Positions 18,761-27,813 are shown, counted from the first letter of the stretch. The stretch: DNA of 64,000 bases from Prevotellaceae bacterium UBA2744 (GCA_002353575.1 DEJQ01000009.1:5900-69899), one strand, 5' to 3'. Notes: generated from the letters alone by a model not told the origin. Made by a program: numbers and translations.

Positions 18761-18979
18761 TTATTTGTATCTAAATGTAATGCGTCCTTTCGAAAGGTCG
18801 TAGGGAGACATCTCTACACGAATCTTATCACCTGGCAGAATCTTAATATAATGCATACGCATCTTTCCAGAAATGTGAGCGATAATTTCATGACCATTCT
18901 CAAGTTCCACTCTGAACATTGCATTGGATAAAGCCTCTACAATTGTTCCGTCTTGTTCGATAGCAGACTGTTTAGCCAT
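18761..18979 (-). CDS. infA: Translation initiation factor IF-1
   Basis: 72 aa, the family length. S1-type OB fold (MAKQSAIEQDGTIVEALSNA, GHEIIAHISGKMR, then PGDKIRVEMSPYDL). It binds the A site of the 30S subunit during initiation. It lies 2 nt after map and 11 nt before rpmJ, a map-infA-rpmJ arrangement seen in many bacteria. Confidence 0.97.
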   Translation of the reverse strand: MAKQSAIEQDGTIVEALSNAMFRVELENGHEIIAHISGKMRMHYIKILPGDKIRVEMSPYDLSKGRITFRYK

Positions 18980-18981
18980 AC

Positions 18982-19776
18982 TTAATGATTTAATCTTAAT
19001 ACTTTTTCTATTTCTTCAAATGACGAAAGGATATCAGCCTTCCCTTTTCTAACACAGATGGAGTGTTCATAGTGTGCGGCGGGTTTACCATCGCGAGTCA
19101 CAATTCCCCAACGATCTTCCTGCATGTAAATCTCTTTCGTTCCCATCGTAATCATTGGTTCTATTGCTATGCACAATCCACTTTTGAGCATCATTCCGTT
19201 TCCTCGTCTTCCGTAGTTGGGAACCTGAGGGTCCTCGTGCATCTCTTTACCGATGCCGTGACCCACAAATTCTCTTACTACTCCATATCCCTCTGCCTCG
19301 CAGTGTGTCTGCACAGCATTCGAGATATCTCCGAGACGGTGTCCGACAACAGCCTGTTCTATGCCTTTATAAAGAGCCTCCTTTGTTGTATTAAGAAGTT
19401 TCTTCACTTCGTCCGACACTTCGCCTATTGCGAAAGTGTAGCATGAGTCACCACAATATCCGTTCAGTTTGGTACCACAATCAACTGAGACAATGTCTCC
19501 CTCCTTCAACGGAGTATCATTGGGAATACCATGTACAACCTGATTGTTAACTGAAGTGCAAATGCTTGCAGGGAAAGAACTACCATAGGGATTTGGGAAT
19601 CCCTTAAATGTCGGAATTGCTCCGTTATCTCGTATGAAGGTTTCAGCTATAGTGTCGAGCTCTTTTGTTGTAACCCCTGGTCTGATGACCTTTGCCAACT
19701 CAGCCAGTGTGGCCCCAACAAGTAAGTTTGCTTTACGCAATAACTCAACCTCTTCGTCAGTCTTAAGATACACCAT
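18982..19776 (-). CDS. map: Methionine aminopeptidase, type I
   Basis: 264 aa, standard type I length without an N-terminal extension. The five metal ligands are present: two Asp in SVDCGTKLNGYCGDSCYTFA, His in VGHGIGKEMHE, Glu in AIEPMITMG and Glu in HYEHSICV. It removes the initiator Met from new proteins in the cytoplasm. It sits 12 nt after secY and 2 nt before infA, a common position in the spc-alpha cluster. Confidence 0.97.
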   Translation of the reverse strand: MVYLKTDEEVELLRKANLLVGATLAELAKVIRPGVTTKELDTIAETFIRDNGAIPTFKGFPNPYGSSFPASICTSVNNQVVHGIPNDTPLKEGDIVSVDCGTKLNGYCGDSCYTFAIGEVSDEVKKLLNTTKEALYKGIEQAVVGHRLGDISNAVQTHCEAEGYGVVREFVGHGIGKEMHEDPQVPNYGRRGNGMMLKSGLCIAIEPMITMGTKEIYMQEDRWGIVTRDGKPAAHYEHSICVRKGKADILSSFEEIEKVLRLNH

Positions 19777-19788
19777 CTGATGCTTACA

Positions 19789-21135
19789 TTAGTGAGCTCC
19801 ACGAATTCTTCCAGAATCCAGAAGTCCATCGTAGTGTCTCATCATGAGATGACTCTCAATCTGCTGGAGTGTGTCAAGCACAACACCGACAAGGATGAGC
19901 AACGAAGTTCCACCGAAGAACTGGGCAAATTCACGCTGAACACCGAATAAATCGGCAAAAGCTGGAAGGATGGCAATCAATGCCAGGAAGAGCGAACCAG
20001 GAAGAGTGATACGTGACATAATTTTATCAAGATAGTCAGCAGTATCCTTGCCAGGCTTGACTCCGGGGATGAAGCCATTGTTACGCTTCATATCCTCAGC
20101 CATCTGCACGGGATTTATTGTGATTGCTGTATATAAGTATGTGAATACTATAATCAGAGTGGCAAATATCAGATTATACAACCAACTTGTATTGTCAATC
20201 AGCAGGCTCATACCCGGACTCAGTTTTCCACCTGATACATATCCAGCAACAGTGATAGGGATAAACATGATTGCCTGAGCAAAGATGATAGGCATCACAT
20301 TAGCAGCATACGGCTTAAGTGGGATATACTGACGAGCACCGCCTACCTGACGGCTTCCTGATATCAGTTTTGCATAGTTGACAGGTACGCGACGCACACC
20401 TTGTACAAGAAGTATAGCAGCAGCGATAACAAACAGGAATACTACTATTTCAACGAGGAAAATCACAAGACCACCACCCTGAGGGGTTGTGAATCGTGTG
20501 ATGAGTTCCTGAGTGAAGGCAGATGGGAAACGGGCGATGATACCAATCATGATGATGAGTGACACACCGTTTCCAATACCCTTGTCCGTAATACGTTCAC
20601 CCAACCAAAGGATGAACATACTGCCAGCTGCAAGAATGATAGTCGCAGTAAAGAGGAACATAGACCAATTCAGAGAAGAATAGAGAGCTGTTCCACCTGT
20701 CTGCATCCTCAGATTAACAAGATATGAAGGAGCTTGGAACAAGAGAATTAACACTGTCAAATAACGAGTGTACTGATTCATCTTTCTTCTTCCGCTTTCA
20801 CCCTCACGTTGCATCTTCTGGAAGTGTGGAACAGCAATACCCAACAACTGCATAACGATAGATGCAGAGATGTAAGGCATGATTCCGAGTGCAAAGATAG
20901 AGGCCTTTGAAAAAGCTCCACCTGAGAACATATCAAGCAATGACATCAGACCACCTTCTGTCTGGTTCTTCAAACCCTGCAATGCCTCAGTATCAATACC
21001 AGGAAGCACAACATACGATCCGAAGCGATAGACAGCAACGAAAAGCAGAGTGATACCGATACGCACTCGGAGATCCTCAACTTTCCAAATGTTGATCAGT
21101 GTCTTGACAAGCTTGAGATTCTTAAGTTTATTCAT
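19789..21135 (-). CDS. secY: Protein translocase subunit SecY
   Basis: 448 aa with about ten hydrophobic helices. Family motifs include RIGITLLFVAVYRFGSYV (TM1) and GIAVPHFQKMQREGESGRRK. It is the channel of the Sec translocon in the inner membrane. It is encoded between rplO (16 nt) and map (12 nt), the conserved position in the spc operon. Confidence 0.98.
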   Translation of the reverse strand: MNKLKNLKLVKTLINIWKVEDLRVRIGITLLFVAVYRFGSYVVLPGIDTEALQGLKNQTEGGLMSLLDMFSGGAFSKASIFALGIMPYISASIVMQLLGIAVPHFQKMQREGESGRRKMNQYTRYLTVLILLFQAPSYLVNLRMQTGGTALYSSLNWSMFLFTATIILAAGSMFILWLGERITDKGIGNGVSLIIMIGIIARFPSAFTQELITRFTTPQGGGLVIFLVEIVVFLFVIAAAILLVQGVRRVPVNYAKLISGSRQVGGARQYIPLKPYAANVMPIIFAQAIMFIPITVAGYVSGGKLSPGMSLLIDNTSWLYNLIFATLIIVFTYLYTAITINPVQMAEDMKRNNGFIPGVKPGKDTADYLDKIMSRITLPGSLFLALIAILPAFADLFGVQREFAQFFGGTSLLILVGVVLDTLQQIESHLMMRHYDGLLDSGRIRGAH

Positions 21136-21151
21136 TATCTTAGTAATTTAA

Positions 21152-21598
21152 TTAGAGTTTTGTAACAGTACCGCCCTTCTCAGTGATTGCTGCCTCAGCC
21201 TTTGCAGAAAATGCATGAGCTACGACTTCAAGCTTAGAAGTGATTTCACCATTACCAAGAACCTTTACCAATTGTTTCTTATTAACGAAACCGGCATTAA
21301 TAAGTTCTTCAATACCAATCTTACTTACGCCGAGATTATCAGCCAATGCCTGGATAAGACCGATATTGATAGCCTTGTATTCTACTCGGTTGATATTCTT
21401 GAAACCGAATTTAGGCAGACGGCGCTGAAGTGGCATCTGACCTCCTTCAAAACCAATCTTTTTCTTGTAACCAGAACGAGCCTTAGCACCCTTGTGTCCG
21501 CGAGTAGAAGTACGACCCTTGCCAGAACCGTAACCACGACCTACACGCTTGCTGTTATGAGTAGAACCCTCAGCTGGTTTCAAATTATATAATTCCAT
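21152..21598 (-). CDS. rplO: 50S ribosomal protein L15
   Basis: 148 aa if started at ATG 21598 (MELYNLKPAEG). A TTG two codons upstream (21604) would also be open, but the ATG start matches the family N-terminus and is preferred. The Gly/Arg-rich N-terminal extension (GRGYGSGKGRTSTRGHKGAK) threads into 23S rRNA. It lies 29 nt after rpmD. Confidence 0.96.
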   Translation of the reverse strand: MELYNLKPAEGSTHNSKRVGRGYGSGKGRTSTRGHKGAKARSGYKKKIGFEGGQMPLQRRLPKFGFKNINRVEYKAINIGLIQALADNLGVSKIGIEELINAGFVNKKQLVKVLGNGEITSKLEVVAHAFSAKAEAAITEKGGTVTKL

Positions 21599-21627
21599 TG
21601 TCAAATCTTTTTTTAGTTGATAAACAA

Positions 21628-21804
21628 TTAATCAATAACCTCTACGAGGTGTGCTACCTTACGGATCATACCACGAAGAGATGGACTATCCTCGCGCTCT
21701 ACGACGCGATTGATTTTACCAAGACCGAGCGATTCCAAAGTGCTCTTCTGATCGATAGGACGACCAGCCTGGCCTTTAACTTGCTTAATTTTAATTGTTG
21801 CCAT
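21628..21804 (-). CDS. rpmD: 50S ribosomal protein L30
   Basis: 58 aa, read from ATG 21804: opens MATIKIKQVKGQAGRPIDQK and ends HLVEVID. The length and the TLESLGLGKINR core fit L30. The ATG is preceded by a strong purine-rich Shine-Dalgarno (AAGGAGGA), which Bacteroidetes seldom use. It sits between rpsE and rplO. Confidence 0.95.
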   Translation of the reverse strand: MATIKIKQVKGQAGRPIDQKSTLESLGLGKINRVVEREDSPSLRGMIRKVAHLVEVID

Positions 21805-21815
21805 GGTTATCCTCC

Positions 21816-22325
21816 TTATCCTTTAAATACTTTAGTCAAATTAACACCACGGTTAGCAGCAACAGTCTTAGGATCGCGCATATTAGCAAGTGCCTCGATC
21901 GTAGCCTTTACGAGGTTGTGAGGATTTGAAGAGCCCTTTGACTTTGCAAGGACGTCTGTAACACCTACACTCTCGAGTACAGCACGCATAGCACCACCGG
22001 CTACTACTCCAGTACCCTCAGACGCTGGCATGATTAACACACGAGCTCCGCCGAACTTTGCAACAGCCTCATGAGGCACTGTTCCGTTCAGGATTGGAAC
22101 CTTAACCAGATTCTTCTTTGCAGCTTCAACGCCCTTAGCGATAGCAGCTGTTACTTCACCAGCCTTACCAAGACCATAGCCTATTACACCATTTCCGTCA
22201 CCAACAACTACGATGGCAGCGAATGTAAATGTACGACCACCCTTAGTAACTTTAGTAACACGATTAATAGCAACCAAGCGGTCTTTAAGCTCGGCATCGT
22301 TTTGTACTTTAACTCTATTTACCAT
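21816..22325 (-). CDS. rpsE: 30S ribosomal protein S5
   Basis: 169 aa. The double-stranded-RNA-binding N-terminal domain (RTFTFAAIVVVGDGNGVIGY) and C-terminal domain (GARVLIMPASEGTGVVAGG) are intact. S5 helps proofreading and helicase activity at the mRNA entrance. It follows rplR by 8 nt. Confidence 0.97.
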   Translation of the reverse strand: MVNRVKVQNDAELKDRLVAINRVTKVTKGGRTFTFAAIVVVGDGNGVIGYGLGKAGEVTAAIAKGVEAAKKNLVKVPILNGTVPHEAVAKFGGARVLIMPASEGTGVVAGGAMRAVLESVGVTDVLAKSKGSSNPHNLVKATIEALANMRDPKTVAANRGVNLTKVFKG

Positions 22326-22333
22326 AATCGTAT

Positions 22334-22675
22334 TTAAAATTTAAGTCCTGCTTCGCGTGCAGCTTCTGCTACAGCTTTTACTCTACCGTGATAAAGGTAA
22401 CCGTTACGGTCGAACACAACAGTTGAAATACCAGCCTCGAGAGCCTTCTTTGCAATGAGTTGCCCCACCTTAGTTGCCTGTTCACACTTATTCATTTTCT
22501 CAAATCCAAGTGAAGATGCTGCAACCAGAGTCTTCTGTGCATCGTCATCAATCACCTGAACATATATTTGCTTGTTACTTCTGAACACACTCAAACGTGG
22601 ACGTTCTGCAGTACCAGCAATTTTATTGCGTACTCTATATTTAATTTTGAGTCGTCTTTCAATCTTTGTAATCAT
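22334..22675 (-). CDS. rplR: 50S ribosomal protein L18
   Basis: 113 aa. Typical RPRLSVFRSNKQIYVQVIDD core and VVFDRNGYLYHGRVKAVAEA C-terminus. L18 binds 5S rRNA with L5. It follows rplF by 18 nt in standard spc order. Confidence 0.97.
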   Translation of the reverse strand: MITKIERRLKIKYRVRNKIAGTAERPRLSVFRSNKQIYVQVIDDDAQKTLVAASSLGFEKMNKCEQATKVGQLIAKKALEAGISTVVFDRNGYLYHGRVKAVAEAAREAGLKF

Positions 22676-22693
22676 ACTCTAAATCGTTTTATA

Positions 22694-23263
22694 TTATTTA
22701 GCACTTGCAGACTTACCAGACTTTCTTCTAATCTCTTCGCCCAAGAAGCGGATACCCTTACCCTTGTATGGTTCAGGTTTGCGGAACGAACGAATCTTAG
22801 CACATACGAGTCCAAGCAACTGCTTGTCGCATGATTCGAGCATGATAAGAGGATCCTGATTTCTCTCAGACTTTGTTTCGACCTTAACCTCCTTTGGAAC
22901 GTCGAATACGATAGCGTGAGAATATCCGAGTGCAAACTCAAGAACATTTCCCTGATTGCTTACGCGGTAACCGACTCCGACAATTTGAAGTGTTGCCTTG
23001 TAGCCTTCAGAAACACCTACTACCATATTGTGCACGAGTGCACGGTAGAGACCATGAAAAGCATGACGCTGCTTTGTATTATCCTGCATCAACTCTGTAT
23101 TCTCTTCCATTGTCAACTTTCCGTCCTCAATACATACCTTGATGGCAGGGTTTACGTATTGGCTGAGTTCGCCTTTCGGACCTTTAACAGTTACAATGTC
23201 ATCCTTATGAGTTACTGTTACTCCTGCAGGAATAATAATAGGTAATTTACCAATTCTAGACAT
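22694..23263 (-). CDS. rplF: 50S ribosomal protein L6
   Basis: 189 aa. Starts MSRIGKLPIIIPAGVTVTHK and has the duplicated L6 fold, ending near EPYKGKGIRFLGEEIRRKSG. An AGGAGGA Shine-Dalgarno lies just before the ATG. L6 binds near the factor-binding centre. Confidence 0.97.
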   Translation of the reverse strand: MSRIGKLPIIIPAGVTVTHKDDIVTVKGPKGELSQYVNPAIKVCIEDGKLTMEENTELMQDNTKQRHAFHGLYRALVHNMVVGVSEGYKATLQIVGVGYRVSNQGNVLEFALGYSHAIVFDVPKEVKVETKSERNQDPLIMLESCDKQLLGLVCAKIRSFRKPEPYKGKGIRFLGEEIRRKSGKSASAK

Positions 23264-23279
23264 TATAATTCCTCCTTAA

Positions 23280-23675
23280 TTAATATACATAACAAAGAAC
23301 TTCACCGCCAATCTTCAAGTCGGCAGCTTCCTTGTCTGTCATAACACCTTTAGATGTAGATATCACTGCGATACCCAATCCGTTTATTACACGTGGCATA
23401 TCCTTGTATCCGGTATATTTACGGAGACCTGGACGTGAAACACGCTTCAGCGACTGAATTGCGCTTACTTTTGTCTGAGGATCATACTTCAGAGCAATCT
23501 TGATTGTACCCTGAGGACCCTCCTCCATGAACTTGAAGTTCAAAATGTACCCTTTGTCGAAGAGAATCTTAGTAATTTCCTTCTTCAGGTTTGAGGCTGG
23601 TATTTCTACTACCTTGTGCTTTGCCTGAATGGCATTGCGCAACCTCGTCAAATAATCTGCTATTGGATCTGTCAT
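23280..23675 (-). CDS. rpsH: 30S ribosomal protein S8
   Basis: 131 aa. Starts MTDPIADYLTRLRNAIQAKH and ends in the usual GGEVLCYVY. S8 binds helix 21 of 16S rRNA and in E. coli represses the spc operon. Upstream is an unusually long 216-nt gap to rpsN (see the separate entry). Confidence 0.97.
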   Translation of the reverse strand: MTDPIADYLTRLRNAIQAKHKVVEIPASNLKKEITKILFDKGYILNFKFMEEGPQGTIKIALKYDPQTKVSAIQSLKRVSRPGLRKYTGYKDMPRVINGLGIAVISTSKGVMTDKEAADLKIGGEVLCYVY

Positions 23676-23891
23676 AATTAAATTAAATTAATCGGAACTT
23701 ATTTTCGGATGTCCGACAATATTTAACAATAATAAAACACTCTCTGTTCTTAGCTTACCGATAAAAGAACTTAGAATTACTTCTGTTTCCTTCACCGTTT
23801 CTTTAGAAGTAAAATATCTTCAAGTTACCCCCGAACTGGTAACTCTCAGATGTTTACTTGCTAAAAATTTACACAAGCGGGAAACCGCAAA
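23676..23891 (-). promoter_or_regulatory. Structured 216-nt intercistronic region between rpsN and rpsH
   Basis: This is by far the longest gap inside the S10-spc-alpha cluster, whose other gaps are mostly 2-35 nt. It has no open reading frame of note. Several hairpins can be drawn in the minus-strand RNA: GCGG/CCGC at 23879-23890, AGTTACC/GGTAACT at about 23823-23844, TTACTTCT/AGAAGTAA at 23777-23784 with 23805-23812, and GTTCTT/AAGAAC at about 23747-23770. It may be an r-protein autoregulatory element, a processing site or an internal promoter region. Confidence 0.45.
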
Positions 23892-24191
23892 TTACCAGCT
23901 TGCTTTCTTTACTCCTGGAATAAGTCCTTGTGAAGCCATCTCGCGGAACTGGATACGAGAAAGTCCGAACTGACGGATATATCCTCTTGGACGACCAGTT
24001 ATCTTGCAACGGTTGTGAAGACGGATTGGATTAGCATTTGCAGGGATAGCCTGAAGCTTACGAGCTGCCTCATAAGCATCTGCCGGCTCACCTGTTGCAA
24101 CAATCTTCTTCAGCGCTGCGCGCTTAGCTGCATACTTAGCCACAAGTTTTGCACGTTTTACCTCACGTGCTTTCATTGATTCCTTTGCCAT
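23892..24191 (-). CDS. rpsN: 30S ribosomal protein S14 (zinc-independent long form)
   Basis: 99 aa. This is the long S14 without the CxxC zinc motif, ending GLSRIQFREMASQGLIPGVK then KASW. It lies 6 nt after rplE. Confidence 0.97.
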   Translation of the reverse strand: MAKESMKAREVKRAKLVAKYAAKRAALKKIVATGEPADAYEAARKLQAIPANANPIRLHNRCKITGRPRGYIRQFGLSRIQFREMASQGLIPGVKKASW

Positions 24192-24197
24192 ATCTAC

Positions 24198-24752
24198 TTA
24201 TTTTTTTGCATCTTTAAATGGAAGACCAAATGCCTTCAGGAGTGCATAACCCTCTTCGTCTGTCTGAGCAGAAGTTACGAACGTGATGTTCATACCAGCA
24301 ATCTTCTCAACTTGATCAATATTGATCTCAGGGAAGATAATCTGTTCAGTGATACCGAGTGTATAGTTACCACGGCCGTCAAACTTAGATTCGATACCTT
24401 TGAAGTCACGGATACGAGGAAGAGATACGCGGACAAGTTTCTCGAGGAACTCGTACATTCTGTCACGACGCAGTGTTACCATCACACCGATAGGCATCTT
24501 TCTACGAAGACGGAAGTTTGAGATATCCTTCTTTGACAATGTTGTCACAGGTTTCTGTCCTGTAATCTGTGCAATTTCGTTCATTGCAACCTCGATAATC
24601 TTCTTGTCAGCAGTTGCCTGACCAAGACCCTGGTTAATTACGATCTTCTTCAACACAGGAATCTGCATTGGTGAAGAGTAATTGAACTGCTTCTGAAGTG
24701 CTGGAGCAATCTGCTCAGCATATACATTCTTTAATTGTGCAGTTGTACTCAT
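24198..24752 (-). CDS. rplE: 50S ribosomal protein L5
   Basis: 184 aa. Core KIVINQGLGQATADKKIIEV and RDRMYEFLEKLVRVSLPRIR fit L5, which carries 5S rRNA in the central protuberance. Its ATG overlaps the rplX stop by 1 nt (TAATG), implying translational coupling. Confidence 0.97.
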   Translation of the reverse strand: MSTTAQLKNVYAEQIAPALQKQFNYSSPMQIPVLKKIVINQGLGQATADKKIIEVAMNEIAQITGQKPVTTLSKKDISNFRLRRKMPIGVMVTLRRDRMYEFLEKLVRVSLPRIRDFKGIESKFDGRGNYTLGITEQIIFPEINIDQVEKIAGMNITFVTSAQTDEEGYALLKAFGLPFKDAKK

Positions 24753-25069
24753 TAGATTTCCTCCCCTGATTTTTTAGCGTAACGTACTAATTTTCCATTA
24801 GCGCCCAATTTACGACCAATTCGAGTAGCTTTTCCTGACTTAGGATCAACTACATTAAGGTTGGAGATGTGGATAGGAGCCTCCTGCTCAATAATACCTC
24901 CCTGTGGGTGTGCGGCACTAGGCTTAGTGCTCTTCTTTACTTTGTTGACACCCTCGACTACGGCACGCTGCTGCTTAACAAGTACAGAGAGAACCTTACC
25001 GGTCTTTCCCTTGTCGTCACCAGCATTTACATATACCGTGTCACCTTTCTTTATGTGTAATTTACCCAT
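24752..25069 (-). CDS. rplX: 50S ribosomal protein L24
   Basis: 105 aa. N-terminal KOW motif (HIKKGDTVYVNAGDDKGKTG) and NKVKKSTKPSAAHPQGGI. An assembly-initiator protein of the large subunit. Overlaps rplE by 1 nt. Confidence 0.97.
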   Translation of the reverse strand: MGKLHIKKGDTVYVNAGDDKGKTGKVLSVLVKQQRAVVEGVNKVKKSTKPSAAHPQGGIIEQEAPIHISNLNVVDPKSGKATRIGRKLGANGKLVRYAKKSGEEI

Positions 25070-25090
25070 TTTACTGTAATTCTTTAATAA

Positions 25091-25456
25091 TTAAAGCACC
25101 TCAGTAGCCAATGAAACTACTTTCATATTAGCAGCACGGAGCTCACGAGCTACAGGACCGAATATACGGCTTCCTCTCATTTCGCCTGCATTGTTCAGAA
25201 GTACGCAAGCATTGTCGTCAAAACGGATATATGAACCGTCAGGACGGCGCACTTCCTTCTTTGTGCGGACGATAAGAGCCTTAGATACAGAGCCCTTTTT
25301 AATTTCACTCGTAGGGATAGCACTTTTCACTGCTACAACAATAACGTCTCCAACAGTAGCATAACGGCGGCGTGTACCACCAAGTACACGGATACAAAGT
25401 ACCTCGCGTGCACCACTGTTATCAGCGACAGCTAATCTTGATTCTACCTGTATCAT
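25091..25456 (-). CDS. rplN: 50S ribosomal protein L14
   Basis: 121 aa. MIQVESRLAVADNSGAREVL at the start and GSRIFGPVARELR near the end are family signatures. It contacts 16S rRNA at an inter-subunit bridge. It follows rpsQ by 5 nt. Confidence 0.97.
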   Translation of the reverse strand: MIQVESRLAVADNSGAREVLCIRVLGGTRRRYATVGDVIVVAVKSAIPTSEIKKGSVSKALIVRTKKEVRRPDGSYIRFDDNACVLLNNAGEMRGSRIFGPVARELRAANMKVVSLATEVL

Positions 25457-25461
25457 AATGT

Positions 25462-25716
25462 TTACTTAGCTCTTTCTACGATTTGTACTAATCTCCATCT
25501 TTTTGTTTTGCTCAATGGACGAGTCTCCATGATAAGCACAGTGTCACCAACATGTGCATCGTTTTTCTCATCATGAGCATGGTATTTCTTTGTCTTCTGG
25601 ACAAACTTACCATATATTGGGTGTTTCTCTTTGAACTTAGCTGCAACGACGATGGTCTTGTCCATCTTTTCACTTACAACTACACCCTGACGCTGTTTTC
25701 TTAAATTTCTTTCCAT
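25462..25716 (-). CDS. rpsQ: 30S ribosomal protein S17
   Basis: 84 aa. OB-fold core KMDKTIVVAAKFKEKHPIYG and ETRPLSKTKRWRLVQIVE. Between rpmC and rplN as in the S10/spc junction of other bacteria. Confidence 0.97.
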   Translation of the reverse strand: MERNLRKQRQGVVVSEKMDKTIVVAAKFKEKHPIYGKFVQKTKKYHAHDEKNDAHVGDTVLIMETRPLSKTKRWRLVQIVERAK

Positions 25717-25727
25717 GTAGCCTCGAA

Positions 25728-25922
25728 TTATTTATTGAGTTCTCTTTCACGAAGAACAGTTTTCATACGTGCAATATCACGACGCTGCTTCTTAATCTGA
25801 GAATTATCTTCTACAGGAGAAATATTGTGGCCGAACTTCTTGTTTTCGTAGTTGGCTACTTCTGTTTCGATGCGCTCTGCGAGTTCTGCATCGTTAAGTT
25901 CTCTAATTTCTGTAATCTTCAT
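25728..25922 (-). CDS. rpmC: 50S ribosomal protein L29
   Basis: 64 aa. Two-helix protein beginning MKITEIRELNDAELAERIET and ending QRRDIARMKTVLRERELNK. It sits at the exit tunnel near L23. It is 5 nt after rplP. Confidence 0.96.
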   Translation of the reverse strand: MKITEIRELNDAELAERIETEVANYENKKFGHNISPVEDNSQIKKQRRDIARMKTVLRERELNK

Positions 25923-25927
25923 CTTAA

Positions 25928-26359
25928 TTAAGCATTTTTGTCGTAATCACGACGTACAACAAACTTAGTAGTAGTTGGAAGCTTCTGTGCTCCAAGGCGG
26001 AGAGCCTCCTTAGCAATATCATATGGAACGCCTTCTATCTCGAAGAGGATGCGTCCTGGTTTAGCAGGGAATACATACTGGTATGGATCACCCTTACCTT
26101 TACCCATTCGGACGTCAGCAGGTTTCTTTGTGATAGGCTTGTCAGGGAAGATACGGATCCAGACCTGACCTTGACGCTGCATATAACGTGTAATAGCGAC
26201 ACGGGCTGCTTCAATCTGACGAGCTGTGATCCAGCGAGTCTGAAGAGCCTTTATACCGAAACTACCGAAAGCGAGTTCAGTACCACGGTGTGATACGCCG
26301 TTCAAACGGCCACGACCTTTTTGCGGTCTTCTATACTTTTGTCTTTTTGGCTGTAACAT
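25928..26359 (-). CDS. rplP: 50S ribosomal protein L16
   Basis: 143 aa. MLQPKRQKYRRPQKGRGRLN start and RIFPDKPITKKPADVRMGKG (the conserved KP-x-RMG-x-GKG loop) fit L16, which helps position tRNA at the A site. It follows rpsC by 11 nt. Confidence 0.97.
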   Translation of the reverse strand: MLQPKRQKYRRPQKGRGRLNGVSHRGTELAFGSFGIKALQTRWITARQIEAARVAITRYMQRQGQVWIRIFPDKPITKKPADVRMGKGKGDPYQYVFPAKPGRILFEIEGVPYDIAKEALRLGAQKLPTTTKFVVRRDYDKNA

Positions 26360-26370
26360 AGTTCATCCGA

Positions 26371-27102
26371 TTAATTACGATTTGACTTTTTGCTTCTAAA
26401 TCTTCTGTTGCCACCATTGCTATTACCTCCACGCACTGTTTCCTTCTGCTGTGCGAAGTTTGGAGCCAAATCCTGCTTACCGAACTTCTCACCGCGGCAG
26501 ATCCATACTTTGATACCAAGCAGACCAACCTTAGTAAGAGCCTCTGCAAGACAGTAGTCGATATCAGCGCGGAGAGTGTGAAGCGGAGTACGTCCTTCCT
26601 TGTACATCTCAGAGCGGCTCATTTCTGCGCCGTTCAGACGTCCTGAAATCTGCACCTTAATACCCTCTGCACCTGAGCGCATTGTATTAGCAATTGCAGT
26701 CTTGATAGCACGACGGTATGCAATCTTACCTTCAATCTGGCGTGCTATATTGTTAGCAACGATTGTAGCGTCAAGTTCCGGACGCTTAATCTCGAAAATG
26801 TTTATCTGTACATCCTTGTCGGTTACCTTCTTGAGCTCTGCCTTCAGTGCTTCTACATCCTGACCACCCTTACCAATGATGATACCTGGACGAGCAGAAC
26901 AAATAGTAATTGTGACAAGTTTCAGTGTTCTTTCGATAACAATCTTAGAAACACTTGCCTTAGCCAAACGGGCATTGAGGTACTTACGGATCTTTGAATC
27001 TTCAAGGAGATTATCTCCGAAGTTCTTACCACCAAACCAGTTTGAATCCCAGCCGCGGACAATGCCGAGGCGGTTGCTTATTGGATTACACTTCTGTCCC
27101 AT
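26371..27102 (-). CDS. rpsC: 30S ribosomal protein S3
   Basis: 243 aa. Type II KH domain with SARPGIIIGKGGQDVEALKA about residues 68-88 and the S3 C-terminal domain (SGRLNGAEMSRSEMYKEGRT). A short basic tail, QQKETVRGGNSNGGNRRFRS, follows. It forms part of the mRNA entry channel. It starts 2 nt after rplV. Confidence 0.97.
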   Translation of the reverse strand: MGQKCNPISNRLGIVRGWDSNWFGGKNFGDNLLEDSKIRKYLNARLAKASVSKIVIERTLKLVTITICSARPGIIIGKGGQDVEALKAELKKVTDKDVQINIFEIKRPELDATIVANNIARQIEGKIAYRRAIKTAIANTMRSGAEGIKVQISGRLNGAEMSRSEMYKEGRTPLHTLRADIDYCLAEALTKVGLLGIKVWICRGEKFGKQDLAPNFAQQKETVRGGNSNGGNRRFRSKKSNRN

Positions 27103-27104
27103 AA

Positions 27105-27509
27105 TTATTTCTCATCATTAGTTTTAGCGTCCACGAAAATAGTTACATGATTAGAACGCTTGCGAATTCTATAACCGCGACCCTGTGGAGCCGGACGCAT
27201 ACGCTTCAGAGTAGCACCCTCATCAACAAAAATCTTCGAGATGAAGAGTTCACCGTTTTCAGCTTTGCGGTCGTTTTTCTGCTCCCAGTTTGCAATGGCA
27301 GAACGAAGCAACTTCTCTAGGTCCTTGGCAGCATCCTTGCTGTTGAACTTGAGAGTTGCGAGTGCCTTGCTTACTTCCATACCTCTTACGAGGTCTGCAA
27401 CGTAGCGCATCTTACGTGGTGAAGACGGAATGTTGCGGAATGTAGCAAAGTACTGTGTCTTCTTGGCCTCTTTAAGTTTGTTGGCCATTAATCGTTTTCT
27501 TGCTCCCAT
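27105..27509 (-). CDS. rplV: 50S ribosomal protein L22
   Basis: 134 aa from the ATG that gives the Bacteroidetes N-terminus MGARKRL. Core SSPRKMRYVADLVRGMEVSK and the tunnel loop MRPAPQGRGYRIRKRSNHVT. Two rRNA-contacting ends; the loop lines the peptide exit tunnel and is where macrolide mutations arise; no deletion is seen there. Confidence 0.96.
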   Translation of the reverse strand: MGARKRLMANKLKEAKKTQYFATFRNIPSSPRKMRYVADLVRGMEVSKALATLKFNSKDAAKDLEKLLRSAIANWEQKNDRKAENGELFISKIFVDEGATLKRMRPAPQGRGYRIRKRSNHVTIFVDAKTNDEK

Positions 27510-27543
27510 TATATAAATCTCTATTTTTCTTTAGTAAGCCTGT

Positions 27544-27813
27544 TTACTTTTTCTTGTTACCTGCATGACCACGGAAAGTACGAGTCAGGGCAAATTCGCC
27601 AAGTTTATGACCTACCATGTTTTCAGTAATGTAAACAGGAATAAATTTGTTACCGTTATGTACTGCAATGGTGTGTCCCACGAAATCAGGGGAAATCATT
27701 GAAGCACGTGCCCATGTCTTAATAACACTCTTCTTGCCGCTCTCGTTCATACCGAGAACCTTCTTTTCGAGTTTTACGTTAATATATGGACCTTTTTTTA
27801 ATGAACGACTCAT
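27544..27813 (-). CDS. rpsS: 30S ribosomal protein S19
   Basis: 89 aa. MSRSLKKGPYINVKLEKKVL start and VGHKLGEFALTRTFRGHAG end, both standard. Located in the head of the small subunit with S13. 12 nt after rplB. Confidence 0.97.
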   Translation of the reverse strand: MSRSLKKGPYINVKLEKKVLGMNESGKKSVIKTWARASMISPDFVGHTIAVHNGNKFIPVYITENMVGHKLGEFALTRTFRGHAGNKKK

